Assembly: GCA_040902585.1 (NCBI GenBank)
Contig: JBBDXA010000189.1
Coordinates: 1-18,460 of the forward strand
DNA from: JBBDXA01 sp040902585
GTDB lineage: Bacteria; Planctomycetota; Phycisphaerae; Phycisphaerales; Phycisphaeraceae
Direction of reading: 5' to 3'
DNA: 18,460 nucleotides
A model generated the notes under the pieces. That model was not told where the DNA came from. It ran no database searches and was given only the letters and a program-made list of their open reading frames with translations. Both the position numbers and the translations under genes were made by a program. Position 1 is the first letter of the stretch, and each line of letters opens with the position of its first letter. Shown one piece after another: positions 1 through 6,278 of this stretch.

Positions 1-750
1 CGGAGCGCGATTGCTTTTCTCTCGCCTGCCTCCGGCCATGATGCGGCTGTTCACGCGATGCTCATCAAGCGGGCCGTCGCCGCGGTGGATCGCTCCAAGA
101 CAGGCATCGTGCAGGCTCTGCTCGAATCGCAGCATCAGCTTCAAGCTGAGGCGTTTACCGAGGCAGGCTTTCAAAGGCTGGCGCACCTGGTCTACATGCA
201 GCGAACGATTCACGCCCAGCACGTGATGCCCCTCCTGCTGGAGCCGGGACTGTCGCTCACGCCTTGGGCCAACGCGCGGCGAAGGCTTTTCCGCGCGGCG
301 ATCACGGCGAGCTATGAAGAGACGCTCGACTGTCCCGGCCTGCTCGGTCTGCGCGAGGTGGATGAGGTGATCGACGGGCACATGGCCACGGGCGAATTCA
401 CGCCTTCGCTCTGGCTGGCGCTGCATCGCGGCGAGGAGCCGGTGGGCGTGATGCTGCTGAACCTGGTCATGCAGAAGCAGAACCTGGAGCTGGTGTACCT
501 CGGCCTCGCGAAGCCTTGGCGCGGCAAAGGGCTGGGGCGCAAGCTGATGCACCGGGCGCTCGAACTGGCGCAGCAGCATCAGGTCAAACACCTGGTGCTC
601 GCGGTGGATGAACTGAACACGGCGGCGCTGAAGCTGTATCGCTCGATGGGTTTCAGCGCGACGGTGCGCAAGCTGGCGATGGTGAGATCGCTGAGGGAAG
701 GAACGGAGGGGGAAGGGACGAAGGGACGGAGGAACGAAGGAACGAAGTGA
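1..750 (+). CDS. GNAT family N-acetyltransferase (5' end outside window)
   Basis: The frame is open from base 1, so the start may lie upstream; an in-frame ATG at 58 is the first internal candidate (230 aa from there). The C-terminal half has GNAT features: the acetyl-CoA pyrophosphate loop RGKGLG (residues 155-160 counted from 58) after a beta strand (LELVYLGL), then LVLAVDELNTAALKLYRSMGF, the usual strand plus asparagine/tyrosine helix ending in a GF turn. The family transfers an acyl group from CoA to an amine; the substrate cannot be read here. The last ~17 residues (rich in E, G, K, T, R) are encoded by an octamer repeat that continues past the stop codon, so the tail is probably repeat-derived and not part of the fold. 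Family assignment is firm, function unknown. Confidence 0.85.
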   Translation, partial: RSAIAFLSPASGHDAAVHAMLIKRAVAAVDRSKTGIVQALLESQHQLQAEAFTEAGFQRLAHLVYMQRTIHAQHVMPLLLEPGLSLTPWANARRRLFRAAITASYEETLDCPGLLGLREVDEVIDGHMATGEFTPSLWLALHRGEEPVGVMLLNLVMQKQNLELVYLGLAKPWRGKGLGRKLMHRALELAQQHQVKHLVLAVDELNTAALKLYRSMGFSATVRKLAMVRSLREGTEGEGTKGRRNEGTK

Positions 751-855
751 AGAAGGCGGTTGCAATAATCGTCGAAAAGGGCCTGATTTGTCGAGATTTT
801 CCTTACCTTCGTTCCTTCGTCCCTCCGTCCCTTCGTTCCTTCTTCACTTCTTCCT
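700..855. repeat. Inverted pair of octamer repeat arrays
   Basis: The left arm (about 700-756) reads as octamers GGGACGAA, GGGACGGA, GGAACGAA, GGAACGAA, GTGAAGAA. The right arm (808-855) carries the same words on the other strand: TTCGTTCC, TTCGTCCC, TCCGTCCC, TTCGTTCC, TTCTTCAC, TTCTTCCT. The vocabulary is shared but the order is permuted. About 50 bp separate the arms. The left arm overlaps the end of the GNAT gene and supplies its stop codon. Transcribed, the arms could pair into a long hairpin, but there is no T tract, so a terminator role is only possible. Confidence 0.85.
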
Positions 856-859
856 CATC

Positions 860-868
860 TTTTCCACA
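860..868 (+). promoter_or_regulatory. dnaA box: Possible single DnaA box
   Basis: TTTTCCACA fits the relaxed consensus TTWTNCACA and differs from TTATCCACA at one position. It lies about 390 bp upstream of dnaA. No second good match was found in the gap, so this could be an autoregulatory site or chance; it does not by itself make an origin. Confidence 0.35.
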
Positions 869-956
869 TCGTTTGCGCTGGTGATTGTTCGTGGAGAAAA
901 AAAACTTTTCGCGCTCAACTCGTTGCGTTTACTCAGCATGAGCGGAGGGTGAAGAA

Positions 957-1025
957 ATGAAGACGAATTTCCCTATTGCAACATCACTTCGACAGGTTAT
1001 CTTCCCCTGCGTGGCAATGGACTGA
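957..1025 (+). CDS. Possible 22-aa small ORF upstream of dnaA
   Basis: An ATG at 957 follows GGAGGG at 944-949 with 7 bp spacing, a better ribosome-binding site than most genes here have. It encodes MKTNFPIATSLRQVIFPCVAMD and stops at TGA 1023-1025. There is no recognised family. It could be a leader peptide, a small protein or coincidence. The good Shine-Dalgarno match is the only support. Confidence 0.25.
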   Translation: MKTNFPIATSLRQVIFPCVAMD

Positions 1026-1189
1026 CCACTCGGCTGACTCACGCCCACCGCGCCGCTCCTTGAGTTCTTCAGGACCGGCGCGAATCCGGGGATTGTTTCA
1101 GCCGGCGTACGGAACGGACTGAAGGAATGTCGACCCGTTCAGGATCGGGGTCAGGTCGTTTACATGATCAATCAGAATCCGCCGGCGTC

Positions 1190-1229
1190 ACCATGACACC
1201 ATGACACCATGGCACCATGACACCAAGAC
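1190..1229. repeat. Tandem octamer repeat (ACCATGAC x5, imperfect)
   Basis: Five 8-bp units run head to tail: ACCATGAC, ACCATGAC, ACCATGGC, ACCATGAC, ACCAAGAC. The array ends 27 bp before the dnaA start codon, so it lies in the dnaA leader. It contains several out-of-place ATG triplets. Confidence 0.9.
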
Positions 1230-1256
1230 GTCGGCATCGCCACAAAGGTCTGTGAA

Positions 1257-2783
1257 GTGAGTATCACGACACCCGCCTCCAGCGCGGTCACCGCGCGCAT
1301 CGCCGAGCGACTCGCCTCTTCGGTCGGCAGGCATCGATACAACATGTGGTTCGAACGGTCGGCCCGCATGGCCTACACCGACGAGGACCACCAGCTTCAG
1401 GTCACCGTGCCGACGAAGGTCGTCGCGGACTGGATCGAAGCCAAATTCCGCGACGCACTCCTGCGCTGCGCCATGGACGAAGTCGGGAGCCCCGTGGACC
1501 TGTCCGTCTGCGTGGACGCGGCCGCCTTCCCCACGGAGAACGAAGGCGATTCGCGCCAGCGCAGCGGGGCGGCAACCGCCGCCGCCGCGCACTCGCCCGG
1601 CGATCACGCTTCACCGCGCACCTACCGCGCTTCGCACCAGCGCTGGCGCGGCCACCGCGACGAAAACGCCCGCACCATTCGCTACCAGCTCGATGACTTC
1701 GTCGTCGGCCCCAGCAATGAACTGGCGTTCAACGCCGCCCATCAGCTCGTCGATCAGGAGCAGCCCACCGTCAGCCCGCTGTTCATCCACGGCGGCGTCG
1801 GGCTGGGCAAAACACACCTCCTACAGGGCGCCTGTGCCGCCTTCCGCGCCAGGAACCCTGACGCCCGCATCCTCTACACCACCGGCGAAAAGTTCACCAA
1901 CGAATTCCTCGCCGCCATCGCCAACCGTTCGCTCGATGTCTTCCGCAAGAGGATTCGCCGGCTGGATTTCCTGGCCATCGATGATGTTCACTTCCTCGCC
2001 GGCAAGGAAAAAAGCCAGCAGGAATTTCTGCACAGCTTCGATGAGATCGACCTCTCCGGCGCTCGCGTCGTCATGGCCAGCGACAACCATCCGAAGCTGA
2101 TCCGCCTGTTTTCAGCCGCGCTGGTGAGCCGCTGCGTGGCCGGGCTGGTGGTGGAAGTGAAGCAGCCCGATACCGCCACGCGCATCCGTATTGTGAAGGC
2201 CCTGGCCCAGCGGCGCGGGTTGTCACTGATGGAAAGCGTGATCGCGGTGCTCGCCTCGCGCTGCACCGGTTCGGTGCGCGAGGTCGAAGGCCTGCTCGCC
2301 AAGCTGCACGCCCTGGCGGGCATGGGCAACGCCCCCAAGGCTGATGCGACCCCGACCGGCGCAGGCCCGCAGGTCATCGGTCACGGGCTGGTCAACCGCA
2401 TGTTCCAGGCCCAGGACCAGGCCCCGCGCCGCCGTGTGAGTTTTGATCGCATCATGGAGGTCGTCGCTGAGCAGCTTCACGTGACCCGCGCTCAGATTCT
2501 CTCCAGCCAGCGCGTCAAGCACCTGGTGCTGGCGCGGTCGCTGGTGATTTTCCTCACCCGTCAGATGACGACGATGAGCTACCCCGAAATCAGCTACGCG
2601 ATCCACAAGAACAGTCACTCGACGATTATCGCGGCCGACCGGCGCATCGCGGAACAGCTCAACAGCAACGCGGCGCTGAGCACGGGGGGTGCCGGCAGCA
2701 CCGACGAAACGGGCGGCGGCATCGAAATGATCCCGCTCTCGGACCTGGTGGACCGTTTGAAGCAGGCGATCCTGCGGGCGTGA
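1257..2783 (+). CDS. dnaA: Chromosomal replication initiator protein DnaA
   Basis: DnaA binds origin DNA as an ATP complex, opens it and loads the replicative helicase. The 508-aa product has the family layout. Residues ~10-80 resemble domain I (YNMWFERSARM). A low-complexity linker of Ala, Arg and Ser follows. The AAA+ core has Walker A GGVGLGKT (179-186) and Walker B LDFLAIDDVHF (236-246). The C-terminal DNA-binding domain holds YPEISYAIHKNSHST (from 442), where HST at 454-456 matches the conserved DHST element of the DnaA signature, though the preceding residues are divergent. The start is GTG at 1257, with AAAGG at 1243-1247 as a possible ribosome-binding site. It stands alone: no dnaN or recF is adjacent, and a convergent argH follows. 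Confidence 0.93.
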   Translation: MSITTPASSAVTARIAERLASSVGRHRYNMWFERSARMAYTDEDHQLQVTVPTKVVADWIEAKFRDALLRCAMDEVGSPVDLSVCVDAAAFPTENEGDSRQRSGAATAAAAHSPGDHASPRTYRASHQRWRGHRDENARTIRYQLDDFVVGPSNELAFNAAHQLVDQEQPTVSPLFIHGGVGLGKTHLLQGACAAFRARNPDARILYTTGEKFTNEFLAAIANRSLDVFRKRIRRLDFLAIDDVHFLAGKEKSQQEFLHSFDEIDLSGARVVMASDNHPKLIRLFSAALVSRCVAGLVVEVKQPDTATRIRIVKALAQRRGLSLMESVIAVLASRCTGSVREVEGLLAKLHALAGMGNAPKADATPTGAGPQVIGHGLVNRMFQAQDQAPRRRVSFDRIMEVVAEQLHVTRAQILSSQRVKHLVLARSLVIFLTRQMTTMSYPEISYAIHKNSHSTIIAADRRIAEQLNSNAALSTGGAGSTDETGGGIEMIPLSDLVDRLKQAILRA

Positions 2784-2789
2784 TGCGAG

Positions 2790-2808
2790 CCGTGCCGTGT
2801 CGGCACGG
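2790..2808 (+). other. Short hairpin after dnaA
   Basis: CCGTGCC and GGCACGG form a perfect 7-bp stem around a 5-nt loop, 6 bp after the dnaA stop. Only a weak T-containing stretch follows, so it may protect the 3' end or assist the stronger terminator downstream. Confidence 0.5.
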
Positions 2809-2898
2809 AATTCTTCGTCTACCCACCGCATGATTCCCGACGCAACCCCACGCAGGAGCGTGGTCACAATTTCGCAGGACGCGATCCGCACGGACGCA

Positions 2899-2930
2899 GG
2901 GCACGCGCTCACAGCGCGTGCCCTTTTTCT
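2899..2930 (+). terminator. Rho-independent terminator of dnaA
   Basis: GGGCACGCGCT (2899-2909), loop CAC, and AGCGCGTGCCC (2913-2923) form a perfect 11-bp stem followed by TTTTTCTT. This is a classic intrinsic terminator for plus-strand transcription. It lies 116 bp after dnaA and before the convergent argH end. No matching T tract exists for the minus strand. Confidence 0.9.
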
Positions 2931-2963
2931 TGATGCTTTCTGATCAATCCAATCGTGCGCCGT

Positions 2964-4562
2964 TCACTTCTTCTTCTTCGCGGGCTTCGGCTTCGCCTTC
3001 GGCGCTTCCTTCTCCTCGCCGTCGCTCAACCGCTCTTCCCACGCCTTCAGTTGTTCCTTGAACCCGCTCAGGCCGGCGTTGCCGTAGGTCTGGTAGCGCT
3101 TGACCACATTCTCCGGGCCGAGCCAGTCGTAGACATCTTTCCCCACGACGCGCGGCTGCCTGGCCGCTTCACACGCCGCGTTGAAGTGCAGGAGTTCGAG
3201 TTGCGACAGCTTGTAAAACCCGTGGCCCTCAGCGGCGCGGACGAGGGAGCCGACGATCTGGTGAGCCGTGCGGAACGGCACGCCCTTGGTCACGAGATAC
3301 TCCGCCAGCGAAGTCGCATCGAGGAAGCCGCGGTCGAGGCCTTCCTTGATTTTCGCTTCGTTGAACTTCGTCGTGCTGACGATGCGCGTGGCCATTTCCA
3401 GGCAATCGCAAACCATGTCATACGCGGCGAACACGTGCCGCTTGTCTTCTTGTAAGTCACGGTTGTAGCCGATGGGCAGGCCTTTCAAGATGGTGAGCAG
3501 GGCGACGAGATGGCCATAGACATTGCCGCACCGGCCGCGGATGAGTTCGAGCATGTCGGGGTTGCGCTTCTGCGGCATCATGGACGAGCCGGTGGTGTAG
3601 CGCGAGTCGAGGGTGATGAAGGAAAACTCGGTGGTGGCGTAGATGATCCACTGCTCGGCCCAGCGGGAGAGGGTCATGGCGAGCATGGCAAGTGAATATG
3701 TGAAATCAATCGCTACGTCGCGCGACGCGGTCGCATCGATTGAACTCCCCATCGGCTCCTTCGTGAAACGATGTGATTCGCAGGTCTCAAAGCGATCAAG
3801 CGGAAGACTGCTGCCCGCGATGGCTCCGCTTCCAAGCGGATTGAAATGATTCAACGAGTAGAGGTTGAACATGCGGTCGCTGCATCGGTTGAAAGCATCA
3901 AGCCACGCGATCATCTCGCCGCCTACCACGATCGGTTGCGCACGTTGAAGATGAGTAAAGGAGGGCATGACGATTGAGCCATCGCGATGTGCCAAGTCGA
4001 CAAATGCGGTGCAGAGCGAACGTTCTAAGTTCCAAGCCGAGAACGCCGCATCCTGTACCCAGAGCCGTAAATCCAGCGCCACCTGATCATTCCTGCTCCG
4101 GCCCGTATGCAGCTTCTTCCCCGGCTCGCCTATTCTTTCAATCAGCGCCGCTTCGATGCACATGTGGACATCTTCCAGGTCGATCTTCCAGCCCGGCCAG
4201 GCCGCGCCGTAGTCGGGGCCCGCCGCTTCGATTTCCTTTTCGATTTCCTTCAGGCCGCGTTCGATGGCCTTGAGTTCTTTCTTGTTGATCAGGCCGACTT
4301 TTTCGAGCATGCGGGCGTGGGCGATGGAGCCGGCGATGTCGTGCTTGTAGAGCCTGCGGTCGTAGGAGAGGCTCTCGACGAAGCGGGCGGCGAGGGGATC
4401 GCTGCCCGAGCCTTCGCCGGCCTTGGCGTGTTCCCAGGGTTTGGAGGAAGAAGCGGCAGGGGCAGGGGCAGGGGCAGTTGAAGCCTTGGGCTGGCGCGAA
4501 GAGGTTTTGGACTTATTCGCGGTTTTGACTGGTTTACGCTTGGTTTTGAGGGCTTTGCTCAT
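2964..4562 (-). CDS. argH: Argininosuccinate lyase (ArgH)
   Basis: ArgH splits argininosuccinate into arginine and fumarate, the last step of arginine synthesis, in the cytoplasm. Family markers are HTGRSRNDQ, the FTHLQRAQP block, and the fumarase/aspartase superfamily signature GSSMMPQKRNP (325-335) with its catalytic serine. The chosen ATG at 4562 gives MSKALKTK and 532 aa, against about 460 usual. The excess is an N-terminal extension of ~60 residues rich in Lys, Ser, Ala and Pro, and a C-terminal Lys/Pro tail. The usual N-terminal W-GGRF element is interrupted (KPWEHAKAGEGSGSD). A frame-continuous GTG at 4706 lies inside the palindromic repeat and was not used. About 3690-4140 is less GC-rich than either end. 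Confidence 0.93.
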   Translation of the reverse strand: MSKALKTKRKPVKTANKSKTSSRQPKASTAPAPAPAASSSKPWEHAKAGEGSGSDPLAARFVESLSYDRRLYKHDIAGSIAHARMLEKVGLINKKELKAIERGLKEIEKEIEAAGPDYGAAWPGWKIDLEDVHMCIEAALIERIGEPGKKLHTGRSRNDQVALDLRLWVQDAAFSAWNLERSLCTAFVDLAHRDGSIVMPSFTHLQRAQPIVVGGEMIAWLDAFNRCSDRMFNLYSLNHFNPLGSGAIAGSSLPLDRFETCESHRFTKEPMGSSIDATASRDVAIDFTYSLAMLAMTLSRWAEQWIIYATTEFSFITLDSRYTTGSSMMPQKRNPDMLELIRGRCGNVYGHLVALLTILKGLPIGYNRDLQEDKRHVFAAYDMVCDCLEMATRIVSTTKFNEAKIKEGLDRGFLDATSLAEYLVTKGVPFRTAHQIVGSLVRAAEGHGFYKLSQLELLHFNAACEAARQPRVVGKDVYDWLGPENVVKRYQTYGNAGLSGFKEQLKAWEERLSDGEEKEAPKAKPKPAKKKK

Positions 4563-4591
4563 GGCCGCACAGTGTAGCGGGCAGAAAGGTC

Positions 4592-4726
4592 GGGAGCACC
4601 ATCCCGGAAGGGTGGTGCTGTTGGCGCACGAGTGCCTGCGATGTGGATTGCCCTTGATCCCGCGGCGCGAAGGGCGCATCAGCCATGCGGAGGGCAATAG
4701 CACCACCCTGTCGGGATGGTGCTCCC
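4592..4726. repeat. REP-like palindromic repeat pair, copy A
   Basis: The left unit (4592-4619) and right unit (4699-4726) are inverted copies with about 2 mismatches in 28. Each unit is itself a near palindrome (AGCACCA ... TGGTGCT with CCC/GGG inside). Inside the loop, ATTGCCCT and AGGGCAAT can also pair. The element fills the gap between argH and the zinc-ribbon gene, both on the minus strand. A related pair occurs at 16649-16725. Confidence 0.9.
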
Positions 4727-4749
4727 GGATTTGCTCTCGGAACGTGTTC

Positions 4750-5163
4750 CTACCGCTGCTTTCGCTTCTGCTCCATCAGGTCCAGGCCGCAGTGCGGGCA
4801 GACCGTGTTGGTTTTGACATCCGGATGGGTGCGGACGTTGGTGTCCGAAAGCAGGAACCACTTCTTGCACTGCGGGCACTGGAGCATCGTCAGGCCGGCG
4901 TGCTTGGCCTGGCACTTGGGGCAATGGGCCTGATCCGATGTACGGTTGGGGTTCTTCTCCAGAACCTCCGTGTCGCGCGGCTGGTTGCGAAGCGTCTCAG
5001 CCTTGATGACGAATTCCTCGCCGCAGACCTGACATTTGAAACCGAGGTCCGGGTTCTCCTCCACCGCAGGCGGCCCGCCGAAGAGGTGGGAGATGACAAA
5101 GACGCCGCAGACGAGGATCACGGCGATGAGCGCGCCGCCGACGATCTTGTCGCGTTGCGTCAT
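4750..5163 (-). CDS. Membrane-anchored double zinc-ribbon protein, hypothetical
   Basis: I do not recognise a named family. From the ATG at 5163 the product is 137 aa. Residues ~8-28 form one hydrophobic helix (IVGGALIAVILVCGVFVISHLF). The soluble part has four CxxC pairs, C44/C47, C81/C84, C96/C99 and C122/C125, which would make two zinc ribbons. An in-frame ATG at 5229 adds 22 Arg/His-rich residues before the helix; I prefer 5163 because the helix then sits at the N-terminus, but neither start has a clear ribosome-binding site. It lies directly downstream of the prepilin-like gene on the same strand and probably shares its transcript. Zinc binding and membrane anchoring are inferred from sequence only. 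Confidence 0.75.
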   Translation of the reverse strand: MTQRDKIVGGALIAVILVCGVFVISHLFGGPPAVEENPDLGFKCQVCGEEFVIKAETLRNQPRDTEVLEKNPNRTSDQAHCPKCQAKHAGLTMLQCPQCKKWFLLSDTNVRTHPDVKTNTVCPHCGLDLMEQKRKQR

Positions 5164-5248
5164 GCCGGCGCAGCGATGCGCGAGGCGACGGCGACGGCTT
5201 CCATGACCAGGTGATTGAAGTGACGTCATAGCGTGTGAAGTGAGCGGG

Positions 5249-6013
5249 TCACTTGGGCCAGGTCATGAAGACTTCATTGAGGCGATCCCAGTCGAGGTTG
5301 CCGGGGTCGCTGAATCCGAAGGTGGGCACCGGGTTGTGCTTGGGCCGAATGAGCATGTCCGAGTCCAGCCACTGCCAGATTTCGACATGGCCGTCGAGGA
5401 AGCCGAGGTTGTCGCCGCCGAAGTGATTGTTGGCGACCATGTCGACGAAGGTTCCCTGTCCGACACCCAGCATGAAGGAGTTGATGTTCCAGCCGCGCCA
5501 GTCATCCTCTTCCATGAAGACCAACTGGCTGGAGTTTCTCATGTTGGAAGTCCAGTGTTTCTTGAACCAGTTGCCCGAGCTACCGACGGAACCGGCGGTG
5601 CCCTGTTCGCCGTTGAGTCGCCCGTTGATCGAGTAGCTGTTGAGATAGTTCGGGTACACCTGGTCGGGGCAGCGGTAGACTTCAGCCGTTTGCACGTATT
5701 TCCACATCCGGCCGGCCTCGATGGCGGCGATGCTGTTGCCGCTGCCCATCCAGTCGTGGGCCGCGCTGGTGTTGGAACCCATCAGCAGCATGTGATTTGC
5801 TCGTGAGTAACTCTGGTAGCCGACGAGAAGGGCCCGCTGATTGGCCTCGCATTGAACTCGGCGGGCGTTCCGCCGCGCGTAAGTGAGGCTGGGGAGCAGA
5901 ATGGAAATCAGGATCATGATGATGGAAACGACCAGCAGCATTTCAATGAGCGTGAAACCCCCGCGGACCGCGCCGCCAGGTTGCCGTTCAATAGATTCGC
6001 AATGAAGGGGCAT
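5249..6013 (-). CDS. Prepilin-like protein with H-X9-DG motif
   Basis: From ATG 6013 the product is 254 aa. A 19-residue leader ends in GG, followed by FTLIE, the type IV prepilin/pseudopilin processing motif (cleavage expected between G19 and F20; E24 is the conserved Glu5). A hydrophobic helix follows (MLLVVSIIMILISILLPSL). Near the C-terminus H197-x9-D207-G208 fits the prepilin-associated H-X9-DG motif that is expanded in Planctomycetota. Such proteins are inserted in the inner membrane and processed by a prepilin peptidase; the role of this group is poorly known. An upstream TTG at 6064 is possible but would lengthen the leader unusually. No peptidase or type II secretion genes are nearby. 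Confidence 0.88.
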   Translation of the reverse strand: MPLHCESIERQPGGAVRGGFTLIEMLLVVSIIMILISILLPSLTYARRNARRVQCEANQRALLVGYQSYSRANHMLLMGSNTSAAHDWMGSGNSIAAIEAGRMWKYVQTAEVYRCPDQVYPNYLNSYSINGRLNGEQGTAGSVGSSGNWFKKHWTSNMRNSSQLVFMEEDDWRGWNINSFMLGVGQGTFVDMVANNHFGGDNLGFLDGHVEIWQWLDSDMLIRPKHNPVPTFGFSDPGNLDWDRLNEVFMTWPK

Positions 6014-6220
6014 GGAGAACTCACTTGACCCACGGTTGGACGCAGGCCAAAACACAGGCGGCAAACGCGCCCATATTGAACCAGCCAGAACGCGCGGCTT
6101 GCCGAGCTCGTTCTTCAGACTCGCCTTACAGACGCGTGAACCGGGCCTTCAAACCGCGCCAAACAGAGTTGTGGGAAACAGGCGAATCTGCCCGGAAGTG
6201 ACGCCTTCATTCTAAACCGT

Positions 6221-6232
6221 ATGATGCATCAT
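6221..6232. promoter_or_regulatory. 12-bp palindrome over a -10-like hexamer
   Basis: ATGATGCATCAT is a perfect palindrome in the divergent gap between the prepilin-like gene and the M14 genes. TATGAT at 6220-6225 resembles a -10 box for the plus-strand gene, but only a poor -35 is seen upstream. It could be an operator overlapping a promoter, or chance. Confidence 0.3.
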
Positions 6233-6278
6233 GGCAATGATCGCCTCGTTTTGTTATTCGCCTTGCCAGGAGTGTTGC

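Larger units (their letters stand above)
751..1256. other. Long intergenic region upstream of dnaA
   Basis: This 506-base gap is the longest without a recognised gene. It holds the right octamer array, one DnaA-box match (860-868), an A-rich patch (about 896-905), a possible 22-codon ORF (957-1025) and an 8-bp tandem repeat (1190-1229). I see no structured RNA or tRNA. The stretch 1026-1189 shows nothing I can name. A dnaA promoter must lie here, but no convincing -35/-10 pair was found. Confidence 0.6.

Noticed and set aside
1190..1229. CRISPR array
   Set aside because: Units are 8 bp with no spacers; the other repeats in the window likewise lack the repeat-spacer layout.
4563..4706. N-terminal extension of ArgH from a GTG at 4706
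   Set aside because: The added codons are the palindromic repeat itself; the ATG at 4562 starts a plausible protein.
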